A stretch of 64,000 bases of DNA, taken from Marinomonas fungiae (GTDB taxonomy: Bacteria; Pseudomonadota; Gammaproteobacteria; Pseudomonadales; Marinomonadaceae). The number at the start of each line of letters is the position of its first letter. The stretch's first letter is position 1. This document shows positions 26,806-35,896 of the stretch, one piece after another. The position numbers and the translations under genes are program-made. The stretch is from NCBI RefSeq assembly GCF_001418205.1, contig NZ_LIQF01000004.1:124001-188000 (forward strand). Reading direction: 5' to 3'. The notes beneath the pieces are model-generated. The model made no database searches and had not been told where the DNA came from. It saw only the letters and a list, made by a program, of their open reading frames with translations.

Positions 26806-27480
26806 TTGACCCCGAAGCGAGCTGTGGTTAGACAAAGCCTGCCAGATGTTATTGTTGCTGATCTGCGTCAGCGCATCCTATCTGGCGATCTAGAAGAAGG
26901 GGCTTTGATTCGCCAAGAAATGCTCGCGGAAGAATACGATGTTTCGCGTATGCCAGTACGTGAAGCGCTCAAGCGCTTAGATGCTGAAGGCCTTGTCGTA
27001 TTTCAGAATAATCGTGGCGCCACGGTGACCAAGCACACCTTAGAAGAAATCGCCGAGATCTTTGACCTGCGTACGCTGTTAGAAGTCGACTTGTTCCAGC
27101 GCGCCATCCCGAAAATGACCGAGCAAGACTTTGCTGAGTGTGAGGATTTGCTTAAGCAGATGGACGCGTCTTATAACGCGGGTGCCGTTGCAGATTGGGG
27201 GCCGCTCAACACCCAATACCATCAATGTTTGTATCGTGCAGCGGGACGTCAGCTTACCGAAACGCTGCTGGAGCGCGTGACGCTACAAGCCACACGCTAT
27301 GTGGGATTGCATATCGACATTACCAATCAGCGTGACCAAGCGCGCCACGATCATCAAGCGCTATTCAACCATGCTAAAGCCCGCGATGTGGCAGGTGCTA
27401 CGGAAATGCTGCGTGCCCACCTCATCAATACCAAACATCAGGTATTAGAATGGGTACAGAAAGGCCGCGAGCAGACTTAA
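26806..27480 (+). CDS. GntR-family (FCD) regulator of hydroxyproline catabolism
   Basis: A 224-residue regulator: N-terminal GntR winged HTH (VADLRQRILSGDLEEGALIRQEMLAEEYDVSRMPVREALKRL) and a C-terminal FCD ligand domain with metal-binding His residues (TQYHQCLY, HDHQALFNHAKARD). It starts at TTG with AAGGAGA five bases upstream; no better start exists. It lies beside the aldehyde dehydrogenase at 27726 and the hydroxyproline genes, and the shared motif TTGGATACAAAATACA in front of both units is its predicted operator. Confidence 0.88.
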   Translation: MTPKRAVVRQSLPDVIVADLRQRILSGDLEEGALIRQEMLAEEYDVSRMPVREALKRLDAEGLVVFQNNRGATVTKHTLEEIAEIFDLRTLLEVDLFQRAIPKMTEQDFAECEDLLKQMDASYNAGAVADWGPLNTQYHQCLYRAAGRQLTETLLERVTLQATRYVGLHIDITNQRDQARHDHQALFNHAKARDVAGATEMLRAHLINTKHQVLEWVQKGREQT

Positions 27481-27682
27481 TTTCAGATTACAGCCGCCAA
27501 AATCAATTTTTAGCTCTACGCGCAAGCGCTAGAAGTCGCTGAAAAATTGTTTTGGTGGCTTCCTCAAAGCATGACAGGGTATTCATGTATCCTGAGTAGA
27601 GAAGCAAAACCTCTTTCCCTCCTTTCTCCATTTTTCATCTATTCTTCCCTTGTATCACTGAGCTATATCGTCAACAATGAAA

Positions 27683-27698
27683 TTGGATACAAAATACA
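27683..27698 (+). promoter_or_regulatory. Predicted GntR operator upstream of KGSA dehydrogenase
   Basis: TTGGATACAAAATACA is identical over 16 bases to the motif inside the large palindrome at 33518-33559. It lies 28-43 bases before the start of the 27726 gene, in promoter position. Confidence 0.65.
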
Positions 27699-27725
27699 AA
27701 TAACTGTTTGCATACGGAGTGCTCT

Positions 27726-29261
27726 ATGACGTTTCATCCTCACGGTAAATTTCTCATTGCGGGACAATGGCTTGTAACAGAACATCGTTTCGAATCCGTA
27801 CCTGTTTACGGCACTCCGGTCAGTTATTGTAAAAGCCGAGTTGAGGATGTGAGCGCGGCAGTCGAAGCCGCGGAAGCTGCGTTTTACGCCTACAGTCAAA
27901 CTTCACGTTTAGAGCGCTCCAAGTTTCTGCATACCATAGCGGATGAGATTGAAGCCCGTGCGGAGCAGATTACTGCGATTGGTTGCGCTGAGACTGGCTT
28001 GCCAGAAGCGCGTTTACAAGGTGAACGAGGACGCACCTGTGGTCAGCTGCGTCTGTTTGCCGAGTATATTTTATCGGGCACCTATCTTGATCGTCGTTGT
28101 GATGAAGCATTGCCATCGCGCATCCCTTTGCCTCGACCGGATTTAAAACTGATGCAGCAACCGATTGGTCCAGTGGCGGTGTTTGGTGCGTCCAATTTCC
28201 CGTTAGCGTTTTCGACCGCTGGGGGGGATACGGCGTCGGCGTTGGCGGCGGGTTGTCCGGTGGTGGTCAAAGGCCATCCTGCTCACCCTGGTACGGGAGA
28301 GATTGTTGCCGAGGCGATTCACGCAGCGATTGAAAAGTGTCAGATGCCCGCAGGCGTGTTCTCGTTTCTGCAAGACAGCGGCGAAAGCTTTGCCATGGGG
28401 GAAGCCCTTGTGACGCACCCGCTGATCAAAGCGGTAGGCTTTACCGGCTCCTTAAAAGGTGGCCGTGCGCTCTTTGATCTGTGTGCGGCACGTCCTGAGC
28501 CGATTCCTTTCTTTGGTGAGCTCGGCTCGATTAATCCGATGTTTATCTTCCCTCATGCGTTGGGCAATCGCTGCGAGGCCTTAGCCCAAGGTTGGGCCAA
28601 TTCACTCACCATGGGCGCGGGACAGTTCTGTACCAATCCTGGCGTCGCCGTGGTGATGAAAGGGGATACTGCAGAGCAATTTGTTTCTATGATGAGTAAT
28701 AGTTTGTCATCTGTACCTGAGCAAACCATGCTAACTCAAGGCATTGCCGAAGCGTATCGTGCTGGACAGCAGCGAATGGCAGCGCAAGATGGTGCGCTGG
28801 AGGTGTTAAGTTCACAGTGCCAAGGTCGCAGTGCAATGCCTTTCTTATATCAAACCACGGCAAAGCAATGGCTGGCGAATAAAGAGTTAGCCCATGAGGT
28901 ATTTGGGCCATTGGGCATTGTGGTGATGGCCGAGGATCTGGCTGAATTTGAGCTTGTCGCAGAGCAACTGGAAGGGCAGCTCACCACCACCTTACATATT
29001 GATGAAGCGGATTACCCTGCCGCGAAGGGCTTGATGCCTATTTTGGCGAGAAAATCGGGACGTGTACTGGCGAATGGTTTTCCGACCGGTGTCGAGGTCT
29101 GTGACAGCATGGTTCATGGCGGACCTTACCCTGCCTCGACCAACTTTGGCGCGACCTCGGTGGGCACCATGGCGATTCGTCGCTTCCTACGCCCAGTGTG
29201 TTTCCAAGACATTCCCACGGCATTATTACCAGAAGACCTGATCTTCGCCTCATTAGATTAA
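27726..29261 (+). CDS. 2,5-dioxovalerate (2-oxoglutarate semialdehyde) dehydrogenase
   Basis: An aldehyde dehydrogenase of about 511 residues that oxidises 2-oxoglutarate semialdehyde to 2-oxoglutarate, the last step of hydroxyproline degradation. The ATG at 27726 is chosen because CGGAG lies 6 bases upstream; a TTG six codons earlier has no such site. The KGSADH subfamily is recognised from FGASNFPLAFSTAGGDTASALAAGCPV, GELGSINPMF (Glu) and GQFCTNPG (Cys). It lies next to the GntR gene and converges with the deaminase/epimerase/oxidase genes. Confidence 0.9.
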   Translation: MTFHPHGKFLIAGQWLVTEHRFESVPVYGTPVSYCKSRVEDVSAAVEAAEAAFYAYSQTSRLERSKFLHTIADEIEARAEQITAIGCAETGLPEARLQGERGRTCGQLRLFAEYILSGTYLDRRCDEALPSRIPLPRPDLKLMQQPIGPVAVFGASNFPLAFSTAGGDTASALAAGCPVVVKGHPAHPGTGEIVAEAIHAAIEKCQMPAGVFSFLQDSGESFAMGEALVTHPLIKAVGFTGSLKGGRALFDLCAARPEPIPFFGELGSINPMFIFPHALGNRCEALAQGWANSLTMGAGQFCTNPGVAVVMKGDTAEQFVSMMSNSLSSVPEQTMLTQGIAEAYRAGQQRMAAQDGALEVLSSQCQGRSAMPFLYQTTAKQWLANKELAHEVFGPLGIVVMAEDLAEFELVAEQLEGQLTTTLHIDEADYPAAKGLMPILARKSGRVLANGFPTGVEVCDSMVHGGPYPASTNFGATSVGTMAIRRFLRPVCFQDIPTALLPEDLIFASLD

Positions 29262-29281
29262 TCTTTTGATGAGGTTCTTTT

Positions 29282-29321
29282 AAAAACGACGCGCTTTCCT
29301 GTTAGAAAGCGCGTCGTTGTT
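29282..29321. terminator. Bidirectional terminator inside the hydroxyproline cluster
   Basis: AACGACGCGCTTTC and GAAAGCGCGTCGTT form a perfect 14-bp stem with a 6-base loop and A/T-rich flanks, between the two convergent transcription units. Confidence 0.85.
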
Positions 29322-29326
29322 TGGCT

Positions 29327-30343
29327 TTAGACTTTGAGTTTCAGTAGGTCGTCGTAAAGCGCTTTGGGAATCTCTAAAGCGTTACGCTCTAAGTTAAACG
29401 CCTGTGCGGCTTGACGACGTTGTGACGGCAAGCGCGCCCCTTGGTCAATCACATCCGCAAATAAGCGCTCAGCGCGTTCATTATTTTCCGCCACACGGCC
29501 ACCGCTTAACAGATTCGGATCAAACGCCAAGATGATCTCGCCATGATACGGGGCTTCGGGTTTGCCTTCGGCAAATTCCATGCTTTCTTTACTGGTTAAG
29601 TCATCAATTAATGGCCCTGCCATCAACTCAATCATCAATGACAGCGCTGAACCTTTATGGCCACCAAAGGTCAGCATGGCACCGTGCATGGCGGCTTCGG
29701 CATCTGTGGTGGGCTTGCCTTCGTGGTCAATCGCCACGCCTTCTGGCAGAGGCTTGCCTGCACGGCGATAAAGCTCAATTTCACCGCGAGCAAATTGGCT
29801 GGTGGCAAAGTCAAAGGTAAATGGTGCTTTGCCTTGGCGCGGCCAGCTAAAGGCAAACGGGTTGGTGCCCAATAAACCGCGTGTGCCGCCCGCTGGAGCG
29901 ACCCATGCGTGGCTGGGTAGCATGGCCATGCCAGCAAGACCTGCTTCAGATAGCTTTTCTACTTCCGGCCACAGGGCTGAGAAATGAAAGCAGCGGTTGA
30001 TCGCCAACGCTGCAATGCCGTTGCGTTTGGCTTTTTCAATCAACAATGGCATGGCGGCCTGCATGGCGAGCAACGAAATCCCATCGTTTGCGTTAGCGCG
30101 TACGACAGCTGGCCCTGCATCGATGATAGTCGGTTCTGCGGTACCACTGGCGCGGCCAGAACGAATGCTCTCGACACACATAAACAGGCGATATAAACCA
30201 TGGGAATGGCAATCGCCCAGTTGGTTGGTATAGATAATATCGGTGATGGCGCGGGCATGGGCTTGGTTAAAGCCATTGCTGGTCAGTACGGATTCACTTA
30301 GCTGACGAACCTCTTCTAGGCTTAGAGTAATGTTCTCACTCAT
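29327..30343 (-). CDS. Malate/L-lactate dehydrogenase family imino acid reductase (pyrroline-2-carboxylate reductase type)
   Basis: A 338-residue NAD(P)H oxidoreductase of the LDH2/MDG2 family, with the GDCHSHGLYRLF motif near residue 53, NRCFHFSALWPEVE near 145 and GGTRGLLGTNPFAFSWP near 178. In hydroxyproline clusters these enzymes reduce delta-1-pyrroline-2-carboxylate to L-proline. It is the last gene of the minus-strand operon, 21 bases after the oxidase. A true malate or ureidoglycolate dehydrogenase role is less likely in this context. Confidence 0.82.
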   Translation of the reverse strand: MSENITLSLEEVRQLSESVLTSNGFNQAHARAITDIIYTNQLGDCHSHGLYRLFMCVESIRSGRASGTAEPTIIDAGPAVVRANANDGISLLAMQAAMPLLIEKAKRNGIAALAINRCFHFSALWPEVEKLSEAGLAGMAMLPSHAWVAPAGGTRGLLGTNPFAFSWPRQGKAPFTFDFATSQFARGEIELYRRAGKPLPEGVAIDHEGKPTTDAEAAMHGAMLTFGGHKGSALSLMIELMAGPLIDDLTSKESMEFAEGKPEAPYHGEIILAFDPNLLSGGRVAENNERAERLFADVIDQGARLPSQRRQAAQAFNLERNALEIPKALYDDLLKLKV

Positions 30344-30364
30344 TTCAATTCCTTAAAAAATAGT

Positions 30365-31621
30365 TTAAAAGCGCTGCGCTGAGAAAGGCGCGATATCGAT
30401 AGCTGATGGGCGCTGATGAATCAAATCACTGACGATTTCAGCGGTGCCCGCCGATTGCGTTAAGCCCAAATGCCCATGACCAAAGGCGTACACTACGAGG
30501 TCGGAGCGGCTCGATCGACTGATAACCGGTAAACTGTCTGGCATCGACGGACGAAAGCCCATCCATTGCTCGCCGCCTTCGGTTTTCAGTGTTGGCATAA
30601 AGCGCTTGGCTTTATCGAGTAGCATTTGTGAGCGCTGATAATTCGGGGGCAGTGTTAAGCCACCCAGCTCTACTGCTCCCCCCACTCGGATTTGGTCACC
30701 TACTTTAGAAACCACAAAGCCATGATTGCTAAAGGTGATATGGGTTTTCAAATCAAACGCGCCTGCGGGCAAGGTGGTGTTGTACCCTCGCTCAGTCTCC
30801 AATGGCAAACTGTCACCAATGGACGCCGCTAAAGTTTTTGACCAAGCCCCTGCTGCGACAACGACTTGCTGCGCTTGATAGTTACATGTCTGCCCTTTTA
30901 CAAAGACTGAATCGCTTTTTAATTCAATGAGTTGGGCGTGATCATTGAGTATTTGACCTGTGCCATCGACAAACGCTTGCGATAAGTGAGTAAGCCACTT
31001 GGCTGGATGCACGGTATTTTTCCATTCTGGAGTGAAGCCTGCGTGGGTGAAGCTTTTATCGAGGCCTGGCTGGATCGCGGCAATGGCTTCGGGGCTTTCC
31101 AAAAGCTCGAATGTTACCCCATGCTGCTTGCGCGTTTGCCATCCCGCCAAAGACGCTAGGAACTCTTTCTCCCCCTGATACAGCTGCAACTGCCCTTCTC
31201 GGCGAATAAGATGTTCCGCTTGAGTCGTCTCTATTTGGCGTTCAAGGGCCGCTTTGGACAAATTCATCAAGCTGGATTGCGCACTTAGGGCCTGATGATA
31301 GCGGTCTTTCCAGCTGGCACGCCAAAAATGCAGCATCCATGGCAAAATAGAGAGCGCATAGCGCGGAGGAATGGACAAAGGCCCTAATGGATCGAGCAAC
31401 CATTTCGGCGCTTTACTCATAATACCTGGGGTTGCCAAAGGAATGACATCGGCAAAGGCAAACGCGCCTGCGTTGCCCATCGAGGTACGCGCTTTGGGAT
31501 CTTGATTGTCTAAGACCGTGACCTGTTTGCCTTCACTTTGCAGTTTTAATGCGATGCTAATGCCGATAATGCCAGCGCCTATCACCAGTACCTCGGTTTG
31601 GATCGGTGTGGCGGTACTCAT
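30365..31621 (-). CDS. FAD-dependent D-amino acid (D-hydroxyproline) dehydrogenase
   Basis: A DadA-like flavoprotein of about 418 residues. The start at 31621 (MSTATPIQTEVLVIGAGIIG) has GGAG 7 bases upstream and overlaps the epimerase stop by 4 bp. The FAD-binding GxGxxG (GAGIIG) and VLDNQ acidic end are followed by TSMGNAGAFAF; the C-terminal GHGHLGLTQSAGTA binds FAD. It would oxidise cis-4-hydroxy-D-proline to pyrroline-4-hydroxy-2-carboxylate. Expected at the membrane or cytosol, passing electrons to quinones or oxygen. Confidence 0.87.
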   Translation of the reverse strand: MSTATPIQTEVLVIGAGIIGISIALKLQSEGKQVTVLDNQDPKARTSMGNAGAFAFADVIPLATPGIMSKAPKWLLDPLGPLSIPPRYALSILPWMLHFWRASWKDRYHQALSAQSSLMNLSKAALERQIETTQAEHLIRREGQLQLYQGEKEFLASLAGWQTRKQHGVTFELLESPEAIAAIQPGLDKSFTHAGFTPEWKNTVHPAKWLTHLSQAFVDGTGQILNDHAQLIELKSDSVFVKGQTCNYQAQQVVVAAGAWSKTLAASIGDSLPLETERGYNTTLPAGAFDLKTHITFSNHGFVVSKVGDQIRVGGAVELGGLTLPPNYQRSQMLLDKAKRFMPTLKTEGGEQWMGFRPSMPDSLPVISRSSRSDLVVYAFGHGHLGLTQSAGTAEIVSDLIHQRPSAIDIAPFSAQRF

Positions 31622-32556
31622 AGCTCTACTCCACAACGCAATGGGTCGCTGGGGTTGTTGATCATCTTAGCTTCACGCGTCACAAACGCCTGTCCGGTAA
31701 TCTTAGGGATCACAGCTTGCTTTGTTGAGTCTGCCCATTGGTAGCTCAAGGTATAGCCACTGCCAATGGTGCTTTCTTGATAAATTTCTGCTCCCTCTGC
31801 TAAACGGCCATCCGCAGCCAGACAAGCTAAGCGCGCGGAGCTTCCGGTACCGCAGGGTGAACGGTCATAGGCGTTATCAGGGCACAGGACAAAATTGCGA
31901 CTGTGACCCGCCTCGGTGAGAGCTGGGCCATAAAATACAATGTGATCGATAATGCCGCCATGCGCACCAGTTAAGCCTTTGGCATAGAGGTTTTCGCGCA
32001 CTTTGATGCCCGCTTCCGTGAGCTCGCGTAGATGTTTTGGCGTCACGGGGACGGGGCTTTGATCAATGATAAAAAACCAGTTGCCACCGTAAGCAATATC
32101 GCCCGTCACCGTACCAAGTTCTGGAATATCAAGGCTAATGGCTCTTTTGAAGCGATAACTTGGGATATTTTGCACCGTTACCGTATTGGCATCTGACAAG
32201 GTGACTTCGACCACCCCTACTGGTGTTTCAATACGATGCGTCCCAACGCCGATTTTGCCTAGATACGCCAGGGTCGCGGCGACCCCCATGGTGCCATGGC
32301 CGCACATACCAATTACAGCGGCGGCATCAAAATAAATCACGCCGGTAACACAACTAGGGTCATTAGGCTCGACCAATAGCGCGCCGACCATGGCTTCTTG
32401 ACCGTAGGGTTCTGAGGTTAAAGAGCGGTAAAAATCCCGATATTCTGTGGCCAATACTTTGGCTTGTTCTGCCAGTGTACCCTTGCCAAGGTTTGGACCG
32501 CCCTCTACAACGACTCGGGTCGGTTCACCTTCTGTATGACTGTCGATTACCAACAT
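31618..32556 (-). CDS. 4-hydroxyproline 2-epimerase (proline racemase family)
   Basis: A protein of about 312 residues that epimerises trans-4-hydroxy-L-proline to cis-4-hydroxy-D-proline, the pathway entry. The start at 32556 (MLVIDSHTEGEPTRVV) is chosen from the conserved N-terminus and a GGGGGAG site upstream; the longer frame runs into the deaminase gene. Both catalytic cysteines are present, in MCGHGT and SPCGTGS, which points to an epimerase rather than a trans-3-hydroxyproline dehydratase (which has Thr at the second site). Confidence 0.9.
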   Translation of the reverse strand: MLVIDSHTEGEPTRVVVEGGPNLGKGTLAEQAKVLATEYRDFYRSLTSEPYGQEAMVGALLVEPNDPSCVTGVIYFDAAAVIGMCGHGTMGVAATLAYLGKIGVGTHRIETPVGVVEVTLSDANTVTVQNIPSYRFKRAISLDIPELGTVTGDIAYGGNWFFIIDQSPVPVTPKHLRELTEAGIKVRENLYAKGLTGAHGGIIDHIVFYGPALTEAGHSRNFVLCPDNAYDRSPCGTGSSARLACLAADGRLAEGAEIYQESTIGSGYTLSYQWADSTKQAVIPKITGQAFVTREAKMINNPSDPLRCGVEL

Positions 32557-33506
32557 TCTAAAAGCACTCCCCCTTGTTTGATCCAATCTCGGAACCAAGC
32601 TTTAAATAAAGCGTATTGCTGCTCACAGTAATGACGTTGGGCGGCGTTCAATTCATCGGTCGCATTAAAGTGTAAGCGATACTCCGGTTCGCCATTGAGT
32701 TCAAGTAAGTATTTGAAGAACAGCACCAGCTCAGGGCCTTCGTCAAAGCTGGCTAGCACGGACATGGCCTCTTCGAGTTCCTTAGCGCGCAAACGCGCTT
32801 CAGCGTTGCCTTGAGCCGCTCGGCGAGAAAGCTCTGCTAGTAACAGTACTTCTTTCGGTAAAGCAGTACCAATGCCAGTGATGGCGCCAACGGCACCACA
32901 ATTGACAAAACCATGATAGACCGCGGTGTCTACGCCGACCATCAACAATACATCGTTGTCTTGAGAGGTGATATTTTCCGCTGCATAGCGTAAGTCTTCC
33001 GCGCCGCCAAATTCCTTAAAACCGACCAAGTTAGGATGCTCAGCACGTAAGCTGAAGAACAAATCTGCGCGTGTGGCAAAGCCATACACGGGGCTGTTGT
33101 AGATAATCGATGGCAAGCTTGGTGCGGCGTCTAGAATTGCTTTAAAGTGGTGACGCTGGGCTGCAATAACACTGCCGCGAGACAGCACTCGTGGAATCAC
33201 CATCAAACCCGCCGCGCCAACTTTTTCCGCATGAGCAGCCAGTGCTACCGCGGATTTGGTATTGATCGCCCCCGTGCCGACAATCACTGGAATGCCTGCC
33301 TGCACCAAGCGCTCTACCCCTTCCATTCGTTCTGCGTCGCTGAGTAAGGGCCAATCCCCCATGGAACCGCAATAAACCACTGCGGACATGCCGGCTTCGA
33401 TCATCTCGTGGCCTTTTTTGACCAGAGCATCGAAGTCTGGTGTGCGATCTGCGGTGCAGGGCGTCATCAATGCTGGCATCACACCGTGAAAGACTTGCGT
33501 GTTCAT
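32547..33506 (-). CDS. 1-pyrroline-4-hydroxy-2-carboxylate deaminase (DHDPS/NAL family)
   Basis: A 319-residue TIM-barrel Schiff-base enzyme. The active-site Lys is in LVGFKEFGG near residue 174 and the Tyr in IIYNSPVYG near 147. In hydroxyproline clusters this family member deaminates pyrroline-4-hydroxy-2-carboxylate to 2-oxoglutarate semialdehyde. It is the first gene of a tight operon (10-bp overlap with the epimerase) and is preceded directly by a large palindromic operator. Genuine dihydrodipicolinate synthase is unlikely in this setting. Confidence 0.88.
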   Translation of the reverse strand: MNTQVFHGVMPALMTPCTADRTPDFDALVKKGHEMIEAGMSAVVYCGSMGDWPLLSDAERMEGVERLVQAGIPVIVGTGAINTKSAVALAAHAEKVGAAGLMVIPRVLSRGSVIAAQRHHFKAILDAAPSLPSIIYNSPVYGFATRADLFFSLRAEHPNLVGFKEFGGAEDLRYAAENITSQDNDVLLMVGVDTAVYHGFVNCGAVGAITGIGTALPKEVLLLAELSRRAAQGNAEARLRAKELEEAMSVLASFDEGPELVLFFKYLLELNGEPEYRLHFNATDELNAAQRHYCEQQYALFKAWFRDWIKQGGVLLECW

Positions 33507-33517
33507 GGAACTCTCCT

Positions 33518-33559
33518 TGGAATGTTATGTATTTTGGATACAAAATACATAACATTCCA
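33518..33559. promoter_or_regulatory. 42-bp palindromic operator of the hydroxyproline operon
   Basis: Perfect 19-bp arms (33518-33536 and 33541-33559) surround the spacer GATA, immediately upstream of the deaminase start. The centre contains TTGGATACAAAATACA, shared with the site at 27683. Size, symmetry and the shared core indicate the binding site of the cluster's GntR regulator. Confidence 0.8.
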
Positions 33560-33745
33560 TGAAGGCGTCAATCGACTTTGTAACATTGATTTCATGTAGT
33601 ATGTCTATTTCAATTTAACCTTTTGATAAATATGCAAAAAAATAAGATTTATAAACATTCATACGGTTTCGCTATAGCGTCTCAGTAGGCGATCGGTTAA
33701 AAATGAATCTATCAAATGATGGTTTTTTAAACACGGAAATGAACG

Positions 33746-34351
33746 ATGGATATGAAGTCAAAGCTTGAAGCTGCTACTAAGGTTGAAAATCCAACGAAGG
33801 TTGCGATCTTGGATGCCGCTCTAAGTGCCATGCTGAAATACGGCTACAAGGCAATGAGTTTTCGTGATCTTGCCGCGGAAGTCGGTATCAAAAGTGCTAG
33901 TGTGCATTACCATTTCCCGACCAAGGGAGACCTGAGTGCGGCCGTGATGCAGCGCTACAGCGAAGATTATGCCGAGCGTTTGGTGTTACCGAAGAAAAAA
34001 CGCCAAGCGGCGCAAAAGGCCTTAAATAAATTTATTGATGACTTTAAAGCGAATGTCGTCGATCAAGATCATGTCAGCCTGTGTACTGTGCTTGCTGCGG
34101 AGAAGAGTTTGTTGGATGAGGCAACGTTACAAGCCATGTCGGAATTTTACGCTATGAAATTCGACTGGCTAGCGACGATAGTGTCTTATATGAAAAAAGG
34201 CTGGATGCCTACCGAAGAAGCGCAAGCCTATGCCAGCCAGATTCTTGCCAGCTTACATGGCGCATCGGTGCTGGTGAGCGCCACAGGCAATGTTGAACAC
34301 TTTGACATGGCCGTGGCGCCGTGGCGTAAGTTGGTTGATCGCTTAGCCTAA
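33746..34351 (+). CDS. TetR/AcrR-family transcriptional regulator
   Basis: A 201-residue regulator: TetR HTH at residues 15-60 (KVAILDAALSAMLKYGYKAMSFRDLAAEVGIKSASVHYHF), C-terminal TetR ligand domain of unknown specificity. It stands between the hydroxyproline operon, to which it is divergent, and the symporter gene, to which it is convergent. Role unknown. Confidence 0.9.
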   Translation: MDMKSKLEAATKVENPTKVAILDAALSAMLKYGYKAMSFRDLAAEVGIKSASVHYHFPTKGDLSAAVMQRYSEDYAERLVLPKKKRQAAQKALNKFIDDFKANVVDQDHVSLCTVLAAEKSLLDEATLQAMSEFYAMKFDWLATIVSYMKKGWMPTEEAQAYASQILASLHGASVLVSATGNVEHFDMAVAPWRKLVDRLA

Positions 34352-34368
34352 TGATAAGGGCCAGATAT

Positions 34369-34402
34369 AAATAAACCTGCTCTTAAACAAGCAGGTTTAT
34401 TT
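34369..34402. terminator. Bidirectional terminator
   Basis: AAATAAACCTGC and GCAGGTTTATTT form a 12-bp perfect stem with a 10-base loop between the convergent TetR and symporter genes. Confidence 0.85.
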
Positions 34403-34422
34403 AATCGGAGGGCAAATACGCG

Positions 34423-35679
34423 TTACGACTTACTGGTTGTATAAATCCCTTCGTCGAGTTCTTTTTCACTCTTAGCAATCAAAGTAGACACCATGATATC
34501 GCCGCAGACATTCACGGTGGTTCGGGCCATGTCTAGGATTCGGTCGATACCCGCAACAATGGCGAGCCCTTCTAATGGCAAACCAACGGTCGTCAGTACC
34601 AGCGATAACATAATCAAACCTGCACCAGGCACGCCTGCGGTACCAATCGAAGCCAGAGTCGAAGTTGCGACGATCAAAGCATAATCGGCAAACTCTAAAT
34701 TTATGCCAAATGCTTGGGCGATGAACAAGGCACACACACCTTGATACAGCGCCGTGCCATCCATATTGATCGTTGCGCCCAACGGCAGGACAAAGCTTGA
34801 AATACTCGATGATACGCCCAGCTCTTCTTGGGAAGCTTTGATGCTCGCTGGCAGCGTGCCGGCACTGCTACTGGTGGTGAATGCTACCGCAGCAGGTGTG
34901 ATAATGCCTTTTAGATAGTGGATCGGGTTAAGTCGCCCTAATAGAGACAGCAAGCCACTGTAAAATACGACGATTAACAGAATGCTGCCTAAGTAAGCGA
35001 CCGAAATCACTTTGATAAGCGGCAGTAGAATGTCCAAGCCATATTTGCCCGATACCCAAGCCATTAAGCCGAATACGCCGTAGGGTGCAAGCTTCATAAC
35101 CAGCCCCGTTAAGGTGTACATAGCCTCTGCTAAGCTTTCAAAGAGAGCAATCGCAGGTTTGGCTTTCTCGCCAGTCAGCGTCAGTGCCACGCCTAAACCC
35201 AGAGCAAAGACGATGATTTGCAGAATATTGCCCGCCGCCATGGCGTCCACAGGGTTGGTTGGAATCATAGCCAGCAGCGTTTGGATTAAGGTTGGCGCTT
35301 CTTTAACCACCTGATCCGTACTGGTTACTTGCATATCCAATCCTGCGCCTGGGGTAAAAACTGTACCTAGTCCAAGGCCGATACTGATGGCGATAGCCGT
35401 AGTCCCAAGATAAAGGACGATCGCTTTCAAGCCCACTCTGCCCATTTTCGTAGTGTCTTGCATGGAGGTAACACCGACCACTAGAGAACAAAAAACGAGC
35501 GGTACAATCAGCATTTTGATGGCTTTAATAAACAGTGTACCAATGGGTTTTAAAACCTCGGCATCGTGACCAAATATGGCCCCCACGGCCACACCAAGTA
35601 CCATACCAATTAAGATTTTTTGCCATAGGGGAATAGCGCCCCACCCACCACGTTTTCGGGAGTTATGAGTTGTTTGCAT
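34423..35679 (-). CDS. Dicarboxylate/amino acid:cation symporter (DAACS family, DctA/GltP-like)
   Basis: A 418-residue secondary transporter with eight helices and two hairpin loops. Family signatures are present: SSSAGTLPASI (HP1 serine-rich tip), ATINMDGTALYQG (NMDGT cation-binding motif) and GVPGAGLIML (HP2). It imports C4-dicarboxylates or glutamate/aspartate with H+ or Na+. A near-consensus sigma-54 promoter precedes it and a sigma-54 activator gene lies just upstream, so control by that two-component system is likely. Confidence 0.92.
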   Translation of the reverse strand: MQTTHNSRKRGGWGAIPLWQKILIGMVLGVAVGAIFGHDAEVLKPIGTLFIKAIKMLIVPLVFCSLVVGVTSMQDTTKMGRVGLKAIVLYLGTTAIAISIGLGLGTVFTPGAGLDMQVTSTDQVVKEAPTLIQTLLAMIPTNPVDAMAAGNILQIIVFALGLGVALTLTGEKAKPAIALFESLAEAMYTLTGLVMKLAPYGVFGLMAWVSGKYGLDILLPLIKVISVAYLGSILLIVVFYSGLLSLLGRLNPIHYLKGIITPAAVAFTTSSSAGTLPASIKASQEELGVSSSISSFVLPLGATINMDGTALYQGVCALFIAQAFGINLEFADYALIVATSTLASIGTAGVPGAGLIMLSLVLTTVGLPLEGLAIVAGIDRILDMARTTVNVCGDIMVSTLIAKSEKELDEGIYTTSKS

Positions 35680-35735
35680 AGTGATTCCTTCGCTTTCTTT
35701 GTTGTAATGTTTTGTTTTTTGCGCCCTATGCCTAT

Positions 35736-35751
35736 GGCAAACCTTGTGCCA
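35736..35751 (-). promoter_or_regulatory. Sigma-54 promoter of the symporter gene
   Basis: On the minus strand TGGCACAAGGTTTGCC matches the -24/-12 consensus TGGCAC-N5-TTGC exactly, about 57 bases upstream of the symporter start. The adjacent response regulator carries the GAFTGA sigma-54 contact loop. Confidence 0.85.
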
Positions 35752-35896
35752 GAAAGTTAATGCGAAGGTAATTGATTGATTTTTATAAAGAAAAATTGAC
35801 GCTTGATGCGTAGCGACATACTGGAATGGGTATGCAAAGTGTTATAGGAATTTCGTCAAAACGATAAAAGACTTTATTTATCAATAAGCTAGATGG

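Noticed and set aside
31618-32556. Trans-3-hydroxyproline dehydratase instead of epimerase
   Set aside because: Both catalytic cysteines are present (MCGHGT and SPCGTGS); dehydratases replace the second Cys by Thr.
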